From Rhizobium herbae (GTDB taxonomy: Bacteria > Pseudomonadota > Alphaproteobacteria > Rhizobiales > Rhizobiaceae): a stretch of DNA of 64,000 nucleotides. Each line of letters begins with the position of its first letter. Position 1 is the stretch's first letter. The stretch spans positions 1 through 64,000 of the forward strand of contig NZ_JAGGJV010000008.1 of assembly GCF_017873135.1 (NCBI RefSeq), written 5' to 3'. This document shows, piece after piece, positions 10,116-19,099 of this stretch. Below the pieces are notes generated by a model. The model saw only the letters and a list, made by a program, of their open reading frames with translations. It was not told where the DNA came from and made no database searches. The translations under genes were made by a program, and so were the position numbers.

Positions 10116-10703
10116 ATGCATGCAATGCTGCGAGCACTGGCTTTCGGATGTATCATGGTCCTGCCTGTAGGCTTTGCCGCGGCGGCGGATGCCAATCTTC
10201 AGCTATTTGGACGGGATGTCGGCAAGGAAAAGGCCTATGCCTGCTATGCCCGCAAATACACCAAGGCACATCTGGCCAGCCATCCCGATCAGAACGTCCG
10301 CGATATGATGGTCTTCGTCGATAGCCATGAGGACGAGGAGGGGGCCGGCCGTCAGTATGTGCTGGGCATGTCGGTCAATTTCCGCCAGTTGAAACAACCC
10401 TACAGCACCTATGGCGGATGCTCGGCCGGCACGGACGGGAAACAGGCGTTGAATTGCGGCATCGATTGCGACGGCGGCACGATCGGCGTACGGATCAAGG
10501 ACCGCAATTCCATTCTTCTGGATATTCCGAACGGCGCGCGGGTCAGCGACGACGATAACGAGGAAGAACTGAGCGAACTGCCCGATGGCGCCAAGTTCGG
10601 ATCGGACGACAAGATCTTCCGTCTCGACCGGACCGACCTCTCGGCCTGCCTGCCGCTTGCGACCGATGAGGAAACCAGGGCGGCTCTGAGGGCTGCGCAT
10701 TAG
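10116..10703 (+). CDS. secreted hypothetical protein with signal peptide
   Basis: About 195 residues, family not recognised. The start at MHAMLRALAF is chosen because GGAGGA lies 7 nt upstream and it gives a clean signal peptide cleaved near AAA-ADANLQLF; in-frame codons further upstream would spoil it. The mature part holds several cysteines (ACYARKY, YGGCSAG, LNCGIDCDGG, SACLP), compatible with disulfides in the periplasm, and an acidic stretch DDDNEEELSELPDG. It is followed 18 nt later by a Tat-exported DsrE-like protein, suggesting a two-gene unit. Confidence 0.7.
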   Translation: MHAMLRALAFGCIMVLPVGFAAAADANLQLFGRDVGKEKAYACYARKYTKAHLASHPDQNVRDMMVFVDSHEDEEGAGRQYVLGMSVNFRQLKQPYSTYGGCSAGTDGKQALNCGIDCDGGTIGVRIKDRNSILLDIPNGARVSDDDNEEELSELPDGAKFGSDDKIFRLDRTDLSACLPLATDEETRAALRAAH

Positions 10704-10721
10704 AATGCAAGGAAGGGTGTC

Positions 10722-11177
10722 ATGACGATCAAACGACGTGCGATGTTCGCTCATGCGCTGACCGCATCGCTGGGCGCTCTTTTTGCCGCGCGGACGGCCA
10801 CCGCGGCGACGTCTCCGGCCCTGGAAAAACAGAAGGTCGTCTACCATCTGGCGGACACCGAAAAAGTCATGTTTGTACTCGGCAACATCCGCAACCATAT
10901 AGACGGCATGGGCGGGCCGCAGGCCGTGGACATCGTGCTGGTGGTGCATGGCCCGGCACTCACGCTGTTTCACAAGCGGAAAGCCGACCCCAGGATGAGC
11001 GCGCAGGTGTCGCACATCAGCGGCGAAGGAGTGCACATGGCCGCCTGCGGCAACACGATGGCCGCGCAGAAGGTCGAAATTGCCGATCTGCTTCCCGGTT
11101 TTGTCCGTGCAGACGAGGGCGGGGTCGTTCGCATCGCGCGGCTGCAGACCGAAGGCTATGTCTATATTCGGCCATGA
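10722..11177 (+). CDS. DsrE-family protein with Tat-type leader
   Basis: 151 residues. The N-terminus IKRRAMFAHALTASLGALFAARTATAA has a twin-arginine-like basic region and hydrophobic core, so export is likely. The remainder (KVVYHLADTEKV..LGNIRNHIDGMGGPQAVDIVLVVHGPAL) matches the DsrE/DsrF-like sulfur-relay fold, and a single cysteine sits in MAACGNTMAAQ. Periplasmic DsrE-like proteins are common but poorly characterised; a link to sulfur chemistry is only family inference. Probably co-transcribed with the secreted protein just upstream. Confidence 0.75.
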   Translation: MTIKRRAMFAHALTASLGALFAARTATAATSPALEKQKVVYHLADTEKVMFVLGNIRNHIDGMGGPQAVDIVLVVHGPALTLFHKRKADPRMSAQVSHISGEGVHMAACGNTMAAQKVEIADLLPGFVRADEGGVVRIARLQTEGYVYIRP

Positions 11178-11329
11178 TTGGCTGCATTTCCGCATAGCCC
11201 GGCAGCAATTGCACTTCGATTGTGCATGTTCTGGGGCGAAAAAGTGCAGGCCATGCATCTCGCGCATGGCTGCCGCCTCTTTGTAGCTCTGGTGAATAAG
11301 CGCTGTGTCAACTATCTTCAGCGTCGGGA

Positions 11330-11350
11330 GGTAAACGAAAGAGGTTTACC
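11330..11350 (+). promoter_or_regulatory. Start-proximal hairpin of the DUF3563 gene
   Basis: Perfect inverted repeat GGTAAAC - GAAAGAG - GTTTACC ends immediately before the ATG at 11351. The left arm begins inside the GGGAGG purine run and the loop contains AAAGAG, so the mRNA fold involves both ribosome-binding candidates. Confidence 0.5.
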
Positions 11351-11503
11351 ATGTTTAAGCAACTGAAGAAAATCACCCGCGCCTTGCGCGTACCGTCCGC
11401 TGAAGAGCGCGAACTGAACTATCTCAATGGTTCGCTCGACCGCATTGACCTGGAATATCGTCAGCGTCAGATCGACCGCGGCCTGTTCCGGAATTCGTTC
11501 TAA
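11351..11503 (+). CDS. DUF3563 family small protein
   Basis: 50-residue protein, below usual ORF cut-offs. It reads MFKQLKKITRALRVPSAEER, then ELNYLNGSLDRIDLEYRQRQ, ending GLFRNSF, a match to the DUF3563 family of small rhizobial proteins (basic amphipathic N-terminus, conserved YLN and DLE.RQR.ID elements). Function unknown. The ribosome-binding region is embedded in a hairpin that ends at the start codon. It stands alone, with about 170 nt before and 215 nt after it; the downstream gap holds a CTGCCTGTC/GACAGGC inverted repeat but no gene. Confidence 0.85.
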   Translation: MFKQLKKITRALRVPSAEERELNYLNGSLDRIDLEYRQRQIDRGLFRNSF

Positions 11504-11719
11504 GCCATGCCGTTGTCCGGCTGCCTGTCTCGACAGGCTGCCGGGACCTATGCAAATGGCGCATGACGGATTTGTTCTCTGCGCATGAGGCGCAGGGTCG
11601 ATTGAGTGGCCGGGCATGATTGCCCGATATGCGGCATAATTGCGCTTCCTGTACCGGAAATGCCGATTTTCGCGCCTTCGCCATTGAACAGCCATATCCG
11701 CATCGTCTATCAGAGCATT

Positions 11720-12298
11720 ATGTTGTTCAGACGCAAGAAGCCGGCGACCTGGTCGGGAAAGCTCCGTGAGTTCCTCTGGCCGCGAAAGGGCTTTTCGCGC
11801 GGGCTTCGTTATCTGTCGATGCGTGTGCTGAGGCTGTCGTCGTCGCCGCATTCGATAGCGATCGGCGTTGCTGCCGGTGCCGCCTCCTCGGCAACTCCGT
11901 TTGTCGGTTTTCATATCCTCATCGCGCTCGCTCTTGCCTATATGCTGTCGGGAAACCTGATCGCGGCCGGCATATCGACGGCGCTCGCCAATCCCCTGAC
12001 GATACCCTTCATTCTGGCGGCGACGTACGAGGTCGGCCTCGTCATCCTTGGGACGGGAGGGAGCAGTGCATTGGCCGGCCAGGACATTCTCCACATGCTG
12101 GGGCATCTTGAGTTCTCCCATCTGTGGGAACCGGTGCTGAAGCCGATGCTGATCGGCTCGGTGCCGCTTGCCGGCACCAGCGCCGTTGTTTTCTATGTGG
12201 CGGCTTTCTATGCCGCCAGGCTGTTCCAGTCGCGCCGACATGTCCGCCGCCAGAGCAAGATGCGGACGCGCACGGTCGGATGGGCGGATGAGCTTTGA
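11720..12298 (+). CDS. DUF2062 membrane protein
   Basis: 192-residue integral membrane protein of the DUF2062 family. After a basic N-terminus (MLFRRKKPATW, then WPRKGFSRGLRYLSMRVLR) come hydrophobic segments at about 50-80, 85-115 and 145-175, with the family GVAAGAASSATPFVGFH and ANPLTIPFI motifs. The C-terminal tail is cationic (RRHVRRQSKMRTR). Function not established. Start chosen at MLFRRKK as the N-terminal extension from an earlier in-frame Met is unrelated to the family. The next gene, acpS, starts 87 nt on. Confidence 0.82.
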   Translation: MLFRRKKPATWSGKLREFLWPRKGFSRGLRYLSMRVLRLSSSPHSIAIGVAAGAASSATPFVGFHILIALALAYMLSGNLIAAGISTALANPLTIPFILAATYEVGLVILGTGGSSALAGQDILHMLGHLEFSHLWEPVLKPMLIGSVPLAGTSAVVFYVAAFYAARLFQSRRHVRRQSKMRTRTVGWADEL

Positions 12299-12385
12299 TT
12301 TCTGTCGAATTTTTAACTTGGCAGGCGGCGGACTGTTTGCTCTTGTCGGCCGGCTAGAACTCTTCATTAAGGTTTTTTCGTTTCG

Positions 12386-12793
12386 ATGATTATAGGCATC
12401 GGCAGTGATTTGATCGACATCAGGCGCATCGAAAGTTCGCTCGAACGTTTTGGCGAGCGCTTCAGCCAGCGCTGTTTCACCGACATCGAAATCCGCAAAT
12501 CGGAAGGCCGCAAGAACCGCGCCGAATCCTATGCCAAGCGGTTTGCCGCCAAGGAAGCCTGTTCCAAGGCTCTCGGCACCGGATTGGCGCAGGGCGTCTT
12601 CTGGAAGGACATGGGCGTCGTCAACCTGCCGGGCGGCAAGCCGACGATGCAGTTGACCGGGGGCGCTGCGGAACGGCTCGCGGAAATGCTGCCGGCCGGC
12701 CATCGCGGCGTCATTCACCTGACCATCACCGACGATTTCCCCCTGGCGCAGGCCTTCGTCATAATTGAAGCGCTCCCCGTTGCCCCCGATTGA
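12386..12793 (+). CDS. acpS: holo-[acyl-carrier-protein] synthase
   Basis: Transfers 4'-phosphopantetheine from CoA to apo-ACP. 135 residues, normal length. Signatures are the N-terminal [16 protein letters not shown] (Mg-binding Asp) and [17 protein letters not shown] (Mg-binding Glu and CoA contacts). It opens the acpS-lepB-rnc-era block conserved in rhizobia; lepB follows after 193 nt. Confidence 0.96.
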   Translation: MIIGIGSDLIDIRRIESSLERFGERFSQRCFTDIEIRKSEGRKNRAESYAKRFAAKEACSKALGTGLAQGVFWKDMGVVNLPGGKPTMQLTGGAAERLAEMLPAGHRGVIHLTITDDFPLAQAFVIIEALPVAPD

Positions 12794-12986
12794 GGAAGCG
12801 TTTAGAGCATGTCCGGATGAAGCGGACCGCAAAAGCGGGCTCAAGTTCATTTGAAAAGACGGCGCCGCGTGGATATGCGTCAGGCAGCCTCCGATCGGAT
12901 GCTCCGGCAGGATACGGAACCGCAAGCAATATATCCGTTCGATACTTTGACAGTACGCACGGTCACCAGATCAAGGAACAAGTGGC

Positions 12987-13733
12987 GTGGCAGAAAACAT
13001 TGAAAAGAAGCAGAGCGGCGGCCTATGGGAAAACGTCAAGGTCATCATTCAGGCGCTTCTTCTGGCCGTGGTGATCCGCACCGTGTTCTTCCAGCCCTTC
13101 ACCATCCCGTCCGGCTCGATGATGCCGACGCTTTTGGTCGGCGACTACATCTTCGTGAACAAGTTCGCCTACGGTTACTCGAAATACTCCCTGCCATTTT
13201 CGCCGGACCTGTTCAGCGGCCGAATTTTTGCCAGCGAACCCAAGCGGGGCGATGTCGTGGTGTTCCGCTTCCCGCCGAATCCGGACATCGACTACATCAA
13301 GCGGCTGATCGGTCTGCCCGGCGACAAGGTGCAGGTCCGCGACAGTATCCTCTACGTCAACGACAAGGCCGTCGAGCGCGTGCCGGATGGCGTCTTCCGG
13401 GCCGACGATCAATATGACACCGGCGCCGACGTGCCGGTCTACCGCGAGACGCTGGACAACGGCGTCAATTTCGACACGCTCGACCAGTTTCCGGATTCGC
13501 GCGGCGACAACACCCGGGAATTCATCGTTCCCGAAGGCCATTACTTCATGATGGGCGACAATCGCGACAATTCGGCCGACAGCCGCTTCGACGTCGGTTT
13601 TGTGCCCGCTCAGAACCTCGTCGGCCGCGCCTCGATGATCTTCTTCTCGCTCGGCAAAGACACGTCGTTCCGCGAAATCTGGAAATGGCCGACCAACCTG
13701 CGTTACGACCGCCTCTTCAAGAGCGTCGAATGA
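12987..13733 (+). CDS. lepB: signal peptidase I
   Basis: Membrane leader peptidase, 248 residues. One N-terminal transmembrane helix (IIQALLLAVVIRTVFFQ) precedes the catalytic serine in PSGSMMPTLLVGDYI and the general-base lysine in DYIKRLIGLPGDKV; MMGDNRDNSADSR is box E. It releases Sec and Tat signal peptides at the outer face of the inner membrane. The TGA overlaps the rnc ATG (ATGA), so the genes are coupled. Confidence 0.96.
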   Translation: MAENIEKKQSGGLWENVKVIIQALLLAVVIRTVFFQPFTIPSGSMMPTLLVGDYIFVNKFAYGYSKYSLPFSPDLFSGRIFASEPKRGDVVVFRFPPNPDIDYIKRLIGLPGDKVQVRDSILYVNDKAVERVPDGVFRADDQYDTGADVPVYRETLDNGVNFDTLDQFPDSRGDNTREFIVPEGHYFMMGDNRDNSADSRFDVGFVPAQNLVGRASMIFFSLGKDTSFREIWKWPTNLRYDRLFKSVE

Positions 13734-14446
13734 GCAAGGGCCGTTCGCTGAACACGGAGGACCGGCAGCGGTTCGAGACCGCGATCGGTTACAGCTTTGT
13801 CCAGAAGGAACGGCTCGACCGGGCGCTGACCCATGCCAGCGCCCGCAACGCCAAGGGCTCGAACTATGAGCGGCTGGAGTTCCTGGGCGACCGCGTACTC
13901 GGGCTCTGCGTCGCCGAACTGCTTTTCCAGACCTTCAAGGATGCCGACGAGGGCGAGCTTTCGGTTCGCCTGAACCAGCTGGTCAGCGCCGAGACCTGCG
14001 CGCTGGTGGCCGATGAACTGTCGCTGCATCTGTTCATCCGCACTGGCGCCGACGTCAAGAAACTCACCGGAAAATCCATGCTCAATGTGCGGGCCGATGT
14101 GGTAGAGTCGCTGATTGCCGCGATCTATCTCGACGGCGGGCTGGAAGCGGCGCGCGGTTTCATCCAGCGTCACTGGGCAGCGCGGGCGACGCGGGTGGAT
14201 GGCGCGCGGCGCGACGCCAAGACTGAATTGCAGGAATGGGCGCACGCCAAGTTCGGCGTGACCCCGAACTACCGCATAGACGACCGCTCGGGTCCGGATC
14301 ATGATCCACGCTTCACGGTGACGGTCGAAATCCCCGGCGTTGCCCCGGAAACGGGCATAGACCGGTCCAAGCGCGCCGCCGAGCAGGTGGCCGCCACGAA
14401 AATTCTGGAGCGCGAAGGCGTCTGGAAAAAAGCGACGACGGCCTGA
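13730..14446 (+). CDS. rnc: ribonuclease III
   Basis: Double-strand-specific endoribonuclease, 238 residues from MSKGRSLNTED. This start overlaps the lepB stop as ATGA, and the alternative upstream Met would lie 48 nt inside lepB. The catalytic signature ERLEFLGDRVLGL and the second acidic helix VVESLIAAIYLDGG are intact; a dsRNA-binding domain (KTELQEWAHAKFG...AAEQVAATKILE) follows. Acts in rRNA processing and antisense-RNA decay. Its stop codon lies inside a stable hairpin. Confidence 0.96.
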   Translation: MSKGRSLNTEDRQRFETAIGYSFVQKERLDRALTHASARNAKGSNYERLEFLGDRVLGLCVAELLFQTFKDADEGELSVRLNQLVSAETCALVADELSLHLFIRTGADVKKLTGKSMLNVRADVVESLIAAIYLDGGLEAARGFIQRHWAARATRVDGARRDAKTELQEWAHAKFGVTPNYRIDDRSGPDHDPRFTVTVEIPGVAPETGIDRSKRAAEQVAATKILEREGVWKKATTA

Positions 14447-14492
14447 TCTGTCCGGAGGCGAAATCCCTCCTGAAAGATCAGGCAATCTTTTT
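14442..14492 (+). terminator. Hairpin spanning the rnc stop codon
   Basis: Outer arms CCTGATCT / AGATCAGG enclose an inner GGAGG / CCTCC stem, followed by CAATCTTTTT. It looks like an intrinsic terminator or attenuator between rnc and era; the rnc TGA is inside the left arm, so translation to the stop would melt it. Confidence 0.65.
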
Positions 14493-14556
14493 GAAAAACA
14501 ATGCGATCTCGCGCGCCTTGGTGGTGCCGGTCGCCCAATCGGATAGTACGGACATT

Positions 14557-15504
14557 ATGAGCGAAACAGACGCAAACGCAGCAGCAATCGATGCCACAGT
14601 CGCCGACAAGGGGCCGACCCGGTCCGGTTTCGTCGCCCTGATCGGCGCCACCAATGCCGGCAAGTCGACGCTGGTCAACAAGCTGGTCGGCGCCAAGGTG
14701 TCGATCGTCAGCCACAAGGTGCAGACGACCCGCGCCATCGTGCGCGGCATCGCCATCCACAACAATGCGCAGATCGTGTTCATGGACACCCCCGGCATCT
14801 TCAAGCCGCGCCGGCGTCTCGATCGCGCCATGGTCACGACCGCGTGGGGCGGTGCCAAGGATGCAGACGCCATTATGATGCTGATCGACAGCGAACGTGG
14901 ACTGAAGGGGGATGCGGAGACCATTCTCGAGGGTTTGAAGCATGTCGAACAGCCGAAGATGCTGGTTCTCAACAAGATCGACCAGGTCGAGCGCGAAGAC
15001 CTGTTGAATCTTGCGACCGCCGCCAACGAATTCGTCGATTTCGAGCGCACCTTCATGATCTCGGCGCTTACAGGCTCCGGCTGCGACGACGTGCTTGACT
15101 ATCTCGCCATGAAGCTGCCGGAAGGTCCGTGGTATTATCCGGAAGACCAGATTTCCGACCTCCCGATGCGCCAGCTCGCCGCCGAAATCACTCGTGAAAA
15201 GCTGTTCCTGCGCCTGCACCAGGAACTGCCTTATTCGTCGCATGTCGAGACGGAGAAGTGGGAAGAGCGCAAGGATGGTTCGGTCCGCATCGAGCAGGTC
15301 ATCTATGTCGAGCGCGACAGCCAGAAGAAGATTGCGCTCGGCAAAAACGGCGATGCGATCAAGGCGATCTCGATGGCGTCCCGCAAGGAACTGTCGGAAA
15401 TCCTCGAACAGCCGGTGCACCTGTTCCTATTCGTCAAGGTGCGCGAAAACTGGGGCGACGATCCCGAGCGCTTCCGTGAGATGGGGCTTGAATTCCCGAA
15501 GTGA
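14557..15504 (+). CDS. era: GTPase Era
   Basis: 16S rRNA-binding assembly GTPase of the 30S subunit, 315 residues from MSETDANAAA. G1 GATNAGKST, G2/switch region VQTTRA, G3 DTPG, G4 NKID are all present, followed by a type-II KH domain with the GKNG loop (KIALGKNGDAIKAIS). The short N-terminal extension is usual in rhizobia. In related genomes recO commonly follows; here it lies 24 kb away, after the arsenic and polysaccharide genes. Confidence 0.96.
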   Translation: MSETDANAAAIDATVADKGPTRSGFVALIGATNAGKSTLVNKLVGAKVSIVSHKVQTTRAIVRGIAIHNNAQIVFMDTPGIFKPRRRLDRAMVTTAWGGAKDADAIMMLIDSERGLKGDAETILEGLKHVEQPKMLVLNKIDQVEREDLLNLATAANEFVDFERTFMISALTGSGCDDVLDYLAMKLPEGPWYYPEDQISDLPMRQLAAEITREKLFLRLHQELPYSSHVETEKWEERKDGSVRIEQVIYVERDSQKKIALGKNGDAIKAISMASRKELSEILEQPVHLFLFVKVRENWGDDPERFREMGLEFPK

Positions 15505-15537
15505 TTTTGACGATGACGGGGCCCGCCGGCGCTTGCG

Positions 15538-16758
15538 TCAGCGGGGGTCCGCATGCCGCGGCCAGCGGCCGATCGCCGTGAAGGCGACAATGGCACCGAT
15601 CCCCAGAACGACGACCGCCGACAGCGCCACCCGGGCGCCGCCCTGTTCGATAAGCACGGCAAAGGCGAAGGGTGCCGCCGCCGAAACCGCCAGCCGCACG
15701 GCGGCCAGCTTTCCCAGCATCTCGCCGTAGCCCGAAGGGCCGAAGAGGAAAAGCGGCAGCGAACCCTGCACGATGCTGGCAAGGCCGGAGCCGAGGCCAA
15801 CCAGCAAGGCAAACAGGATCGCCCCGGCGATCCAGTCGCCTGAAACGATCAGCACCGACGCACCGCAAACGATGAACGCCGCCGATAGGATCGCCAGGAC
15901 CAGCGGCGAAATGTTCCGCCCCAGAAGCATGTTTGTAAACCGGCTGAGCACTTGTGCCGGACCGAAGAGTGTTCCCACGAGAACGGCGCTTGCGCCAAGC
16001 CCGACGGCCCCGAGCAGGGGCACCATATGGAACAGCAGCGCGGCGAGCGCGAAACCCTGCAGCGCAAAGCCGGTTGCCGTCAGCAGGAAGGCACGGCGGC
16101 GATGCTCCGCAAGCACGATGCCGCCCGTCGCCTCGATACCGGCAAGCTTGCTTGCCGGATTGGTGCTGGCTGTCAACCGAGACATCCGGGTGATCCAGAG
16201 GTGCACCGGCAGGCAGACGGCCAGGTTGAGAGCGGCGAAGATGAGGTAGACCTCGCGCCAGGAAAGATAGTGGTGCAGTTCGACCGTGACCGGCCAGAAG
16301 ATGGTCGAGGCGAAGCCGGCGATCAGCGTCAGATGCGTAATGCTGCGCTGGGCGTTGCCGGGAATGATCTGCACCAGCGTTGCAAACGCGGCGTTATAAA
16401 GCACGAGCGCCGAGACGATTTCGATCGCCACGATACCGGCGACATAGGTTGCGGCATTGAAGGCGGAGGCGCAGATGATCAGGATGACGGCGGCAGCAGC
16501 CGAACCGATCGTCATGACCCGGCTCGCGCCATAGCGATCCATCCAGCGACCGACACGCGGCGCGACGAGCCCGCCGGCCAATAGAGAGGCGGAGAAGATG
16601 CCGAAGACGGCTTCCACGGGCCAGCCGAAATCCGCTGCCATGTCCGGCGCCAGAATGCTGAAGCTGTAGTAGAGCGTTCCATAGCCGATGATCTGCGTCA
16701 GCCCAAGGCCGAAAACCAGGAAGGCGCGGTTACGCGGTGTGGGCATGCCGATGCTCAT
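15538..16758 (-). CDS. MFS transporter of the ars operon, ArsK-like
   Basis: 406-residue major facilitator superfamily protein with about 12 hydrophobic segments and the loop 2-3 signature region [20 protein letters not shown]. Its start overlaps the arsH stop (ATGA), so it is the last gene of the arsenic operon. By position and class it resembles ArsK, the MFS arsenite/antimonite efflux pump described in Agrobacterium tumefaciens GW4; this is inference from family and context. An alternative is export of an organoarsenical handled by ArsH. It ends 34 nt from era, tail to tail. Confidence 0.75.
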   Translation of the reverse strand: MSIGMPTPRNRAFLVFGLGLTQIIGYGTLYYSFSILAPDMAADFGWPVEAVFGIFSASLLAGGLVAPRVGRWMDRYGASRVMTIGSAAAAVILIICASAFNAATYVAGIVAIEIVSALVLYNAAFATLVQIIPGNAQRSITHLTLIAGFASTIFWPVTVELHHYLSWREVYLIFAALNLAVCLPVHLWITRMSRLTASTNPASKLAGIEATGGIVLAEHRRRAFLLTATGFALQGFALAALLFHMVPLLGAVGLGASAVLVGTLFGPAQVLSRFTNMLLGRNISPLVLAILSAAFIVCGASVLIVSGDWIAGAILFALLVGLGSGLASIVQGSLPLFLFGPSGYGEMLGKLAAVRLAVSAAAPFAFAVLIEQGGARVALSAVVVLGIGAIVAFTAIGRWPRHADPR

Positions 16759-17480
16759 ATGCGCTTTAGGCCGACACGCTGCTCGAGTTTTTCAGCCTCT
16801 TCCTTGCGCTCGCTGTAGCGGTCGGTGAGGTAGCCCGAGATGTCGCGGGTCAGCAACGTGAACTTCACCAGTTCCTCCGTCACGTCGACCACGCGGTCGT
16901 AGTAGGAGGACGGTTTCATCCGGCCGTCCGTGTCGAATTCCTGATAGGCCTTGGCGACGGACGACTGGTTGGGGATGGTGATCATCCGCATCCAGCGGCC
17001 GAGAATGCGCATCTGGTTGACGGCGTTGAAGCTCTGCGAGCCGCCGGACACCTGCATGACCGCCAGCGTTCGGCCCTGCGTCGGGCGCACCGACCCGACC
17101 GACAGCGGTATCCAGTCGATCTGCGCCTTCATGATGCCGCTCATGGCGCCATGCCGTTCCGGGCTCACCCAGACCTGGCCTTCCGACCACAACGACAGTT
17201 CGCGCAGTTCCTGCACCTTCGGATGGCTCGCCGGCGTCGCGTCGGGCAAAGGCAGGCCCTCCGGATTGAAAAACCTCACCTCCGCCCCGAAATGCGTCAG
17301 CAGACGGCCTGCCTCCTCGGCAAGCAATCGGCTGTAGGATACGGTCCGGAGCGAGCCGTAGAGGACCAGAATGCGCGGCGGGTGGCTGGAGAAGGACACA
17401 CGCAATGCATCCGGATCCGGCTGTCGCAGGTGTTCGAGACTGGCTGCGGGCAGGTCAGACAAGACGGTTGCCCTTTTCAT
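16755..17480 (-). CDS. arsH: ArsH NADPH-dependent FMN oxidoreductase
   Basis: 241-residue flavodoxin-fold protein. The FMN-phosphate loop [18 protein letters not shown] is near residue 40, followed by [20 protein letters not shown] and the [17 protein letters not shown] segment typical of ArsH. Known members oxidise trivalent organoarsenicals or act as NADPH:FMN/quinone oxidoreductases and are found in rhizobial arsR-aqpS-arsC-arsH operons. The start at [11 protein letters not shown] overlaps the 3' end of the upstream arsC by 26 nt and the stop overlaps the MFS start. Confidence 0.92.
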   Translation of the reverse strand: MKRATVLSDLPAASLEHLRQPDPDALRVSFSSHPPRILVLYGSLRTVSYSRLLAEEAGRLLTHFGAEVRFFNPEGLPLPDATPASHPKVQELRELSLWSEGQVWVSPERHGAMSGIMKAQIDWIPLSVGSVRPTQGRTLAVMQVSGGSQSFNAVNQMRILGRWMRMITIPNQSSVAKAYQEFDTDGRMKPSSYYDRVVDVTEELVKFTLLTRDISGYLTDRYSERKEEAEKLEQRVGLKRI

Positions 17481-17877
17481 CGAGTACCTGCTCGCCGTCT
17501 TCCTTGGCAAAGGCGCCCTTGTGCGTCTCCGGCAGGATGTCGAGTACCACCTCGGACGGACGGCACAGCCGCGTGCCGATCGGCGTGATGACGAAGGGCC
17601 GGTTGATGAGGATGGGATGCTCCAGCATGGCATCCAGAAGCTGGTCGTCGCTGAGCGCCGGGTCGCCAAGGCCGAGTTCGTCGAAGGGCGTACCCTTTTC
17701 GCGGATTGCCTCGCGGACGGTGAGCCCTGCATCCGCGATCATCGTCTTGAGCTTATCCCGGCTTGGCGGGTTGTTGAGATATTCGATTACGGTCGGTTCG
17801 ATCCCGGCATTGCGGATCATCGCCAGCGTGTTGCGGGACGTGCCGCAGTCGGGGTTGTGGTAGATGGTGACGGTCAT
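17455..17877 (-). CDS. arsC: arsenate reductase, glutaredoxin-dependent type
   Basis: 140 residues of the ArsC/Spx thioredoxin-like family. The catalytic cysteine is in [17 protein letters not shown] near residue 12, and the downstream arginines that bind arsenate are in [20 protein letters not shown]. It reduces As(V) to As(III) with glutathione/glutaredoxin. Stop overlaps arsH. A second, unrelated arsenate reductase of the phosphatase fold lies two genes upstream in the same operon. Confidence 0.94.
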   Translation of the reverse strand: MTVTIYHNPDCGTSRNTLAMIRNAGIEPTVIEYLNNPPSRDKLKTMIADAGLTVREAIREKGTPFDELGLGDPALSDDQLLDAMLEHPILINRPFVITPIGTRLCRPSEVVLDILPETHKGAFAKEDGEQVLDEKGNRLV

Positions 17878-17897
17878 GATTGGCCTCGGTGCAGGGT

Positions 17898-18575
17898 CTA
17901 AGTGTTGGCAGGGGGTTGCCGCAGCAGCCAGCTCATCAGGGCAAGCGCACACAGCGCGCCCAGAACTTCGGCAATGACGAAACCCGGCAGATCGAGCGGC
18001 CGGATTCCGGAGAAGGTGTTTGTCAGCGACCTCGCCAGTGCCACGGCGGGGTTGGCAAAGGACGTCGACGCGGTAAACCAGTAGGCGGCGGTGATATAAA
18101 GCCCGACCAGCCATGCAATGGATTTCTGTTCGAAACGGATGCCGGCAAGGATCACGGCGACGAGGCCGAAGGTTGCCACCCACTCGGAAAACCATTGTGA
18201 ACCGCCGGTTCGAACCTTCAGCGAAGCCTCGATCACCGGAAGATCGAACATCAGATGCGCCACCACCGTGCCTACGATACCGCCGGCAACCTGTGCCGCG
18301 ACATAGAACCCGAGGTCACGGCGCGCAAGATCGCGCTTCAACGCGAAAACCAGCGATACGGCAGGATTGAAATGCGCGCCTGAAATCGGTCCGAAAATGG
18401 TGATCAGCACCACCAGAATGGCGCCGGTCGCGAGCGTGTTGCCAAGCAGCGCCAGCGCCGTGTCGTCTGTCAGCGTATCGGCCATGATGCCGGAGCCGAT
18501 CACGGTCGCAACCAGCAGGCAGGTTCCAAGCGCCTCGGCAAAAACACGGCGTTTCAAATCGAAGGCCGGCATCAT
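17898..18575 (-). CDS. aqpS: aquaglyceroporin AqpS
   Basis: 225-residue major intrinsic protein. Both half-helix NPA motifs are present (AHFNPAVSL and FANPAVALARS), with six predicted membrane helices. It takes the place of ArsB in the operon, as in Sinorhizobium meliloti, where AqpS lets arsenite formed in the cell flow out down its gradient. Start ATG overlaps the TGA of the upstream phosphatase-type arsC (ATGA; a second ATG follows directly). The next arsC begins 20 nt after its stop. Confidence 0.92.
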   Translation of the reverse strand: MMPAFDLKRRVFAEALGTCLLVATVIGSGIMADTLTDDTALALLGNTLATGAILVVLITIFGPISGAHFNPAVSLVFALKRDLARRDLGFYVAAQVAGGIVGTVVAHLMFDLPVIEASLKVRTGGSQWFSEWVATFGLVAVILAGIRFEQKSIAWLVGLYITAAYWFTASTSFANPAVALARSLTNTFSGIRPLDLPGFVIAEVLGALCALALMSWLLRQPPANT

Positions 18576-19099
18576 CCCGCCTTCGCCGGGTTGATCGATG
18601 CGCCTTCCATGGCGCCGATCTGGCGCAGATGCGTTTCCATCGCCAGCTTGTCGATCGAGCTGTGCGGCAGGGCAAGGAAGGCCATGATGCGGTTTTTCAG
18701 GAACCGGGCGGCCTGCGAGAAGGCGCGTTCCCGCTCGAACTCGCTGCCTTCGACCGCCGCCGGATCCTCGACACCCCAATGGGCGGTCATCGGGTGTCCG
18801 ATCCAGACGGGGCAGGCCTCGCCGGCCGCATTGTCGCAAACCGTGAAGATGAAATCCATCTGCGGCGCGTCTTCACCGGCAAAGACGTCCCAGCTCTTGG
18901 AGCTGAAGCCGGTCGTCGGATAACCGAGCGCCTTCAATTCCTGTAGCGCGAGGGGATGAACGGTGCCTTTGGGATAGCTGCCCGCCGAATAGGCGACGAA
19001 GCGGCCTTTTCCTTCGGCGTTCAGAATGGATTCGGCGAGAATGGAGCGGGCTGAATTTCCGGTGCACAGAAACAGCACATTGTAGATGCGGTCAGGCAT
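18572..19099 (-). CDS. arsC: arsenate reductase, LMW-phosphotyrosine-phosphatase type
   Basis: 175 residues. The P-loop CTGNSARS (CX5R) near residue 11, the second cysteine region FTVCDNAAGEACPVW and the general-acid Asp in GVEDPAA identify the LMW-PTPase-fold arsenate reductase family, which is recycled by thioredoxin or mycothiol/glutathione systems. The C-terminal ~35 residues extend past the usual domain. It overlaps arsR by 8 nt and aqpS by 4 nt, so the first three genes are translationally coupled. Confidence 0.92.
   Translation of the reverse strand: MPDRIYNVLFLCTGNSARSILAESILNAEGKGRFVAYSAGSYPKGTVHPLALQELKALGYPTTGFSSKSWDVFAGEDAPQMDFIFTVCDNAAGEACPVWIGHPMTAHWGVEDPAAVEGSEFERERAFSQAARFLKNRIMAFLALPHSSIDKLAMETHLRQIGAMEGASINPAKAG

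Noticed and set aside
13685-13729. Earlier start for rnc inside lepB
   Set aside because: The ATGA overlap start at 13730 gives the family N-terminus; the extension is lepB read in another frame.
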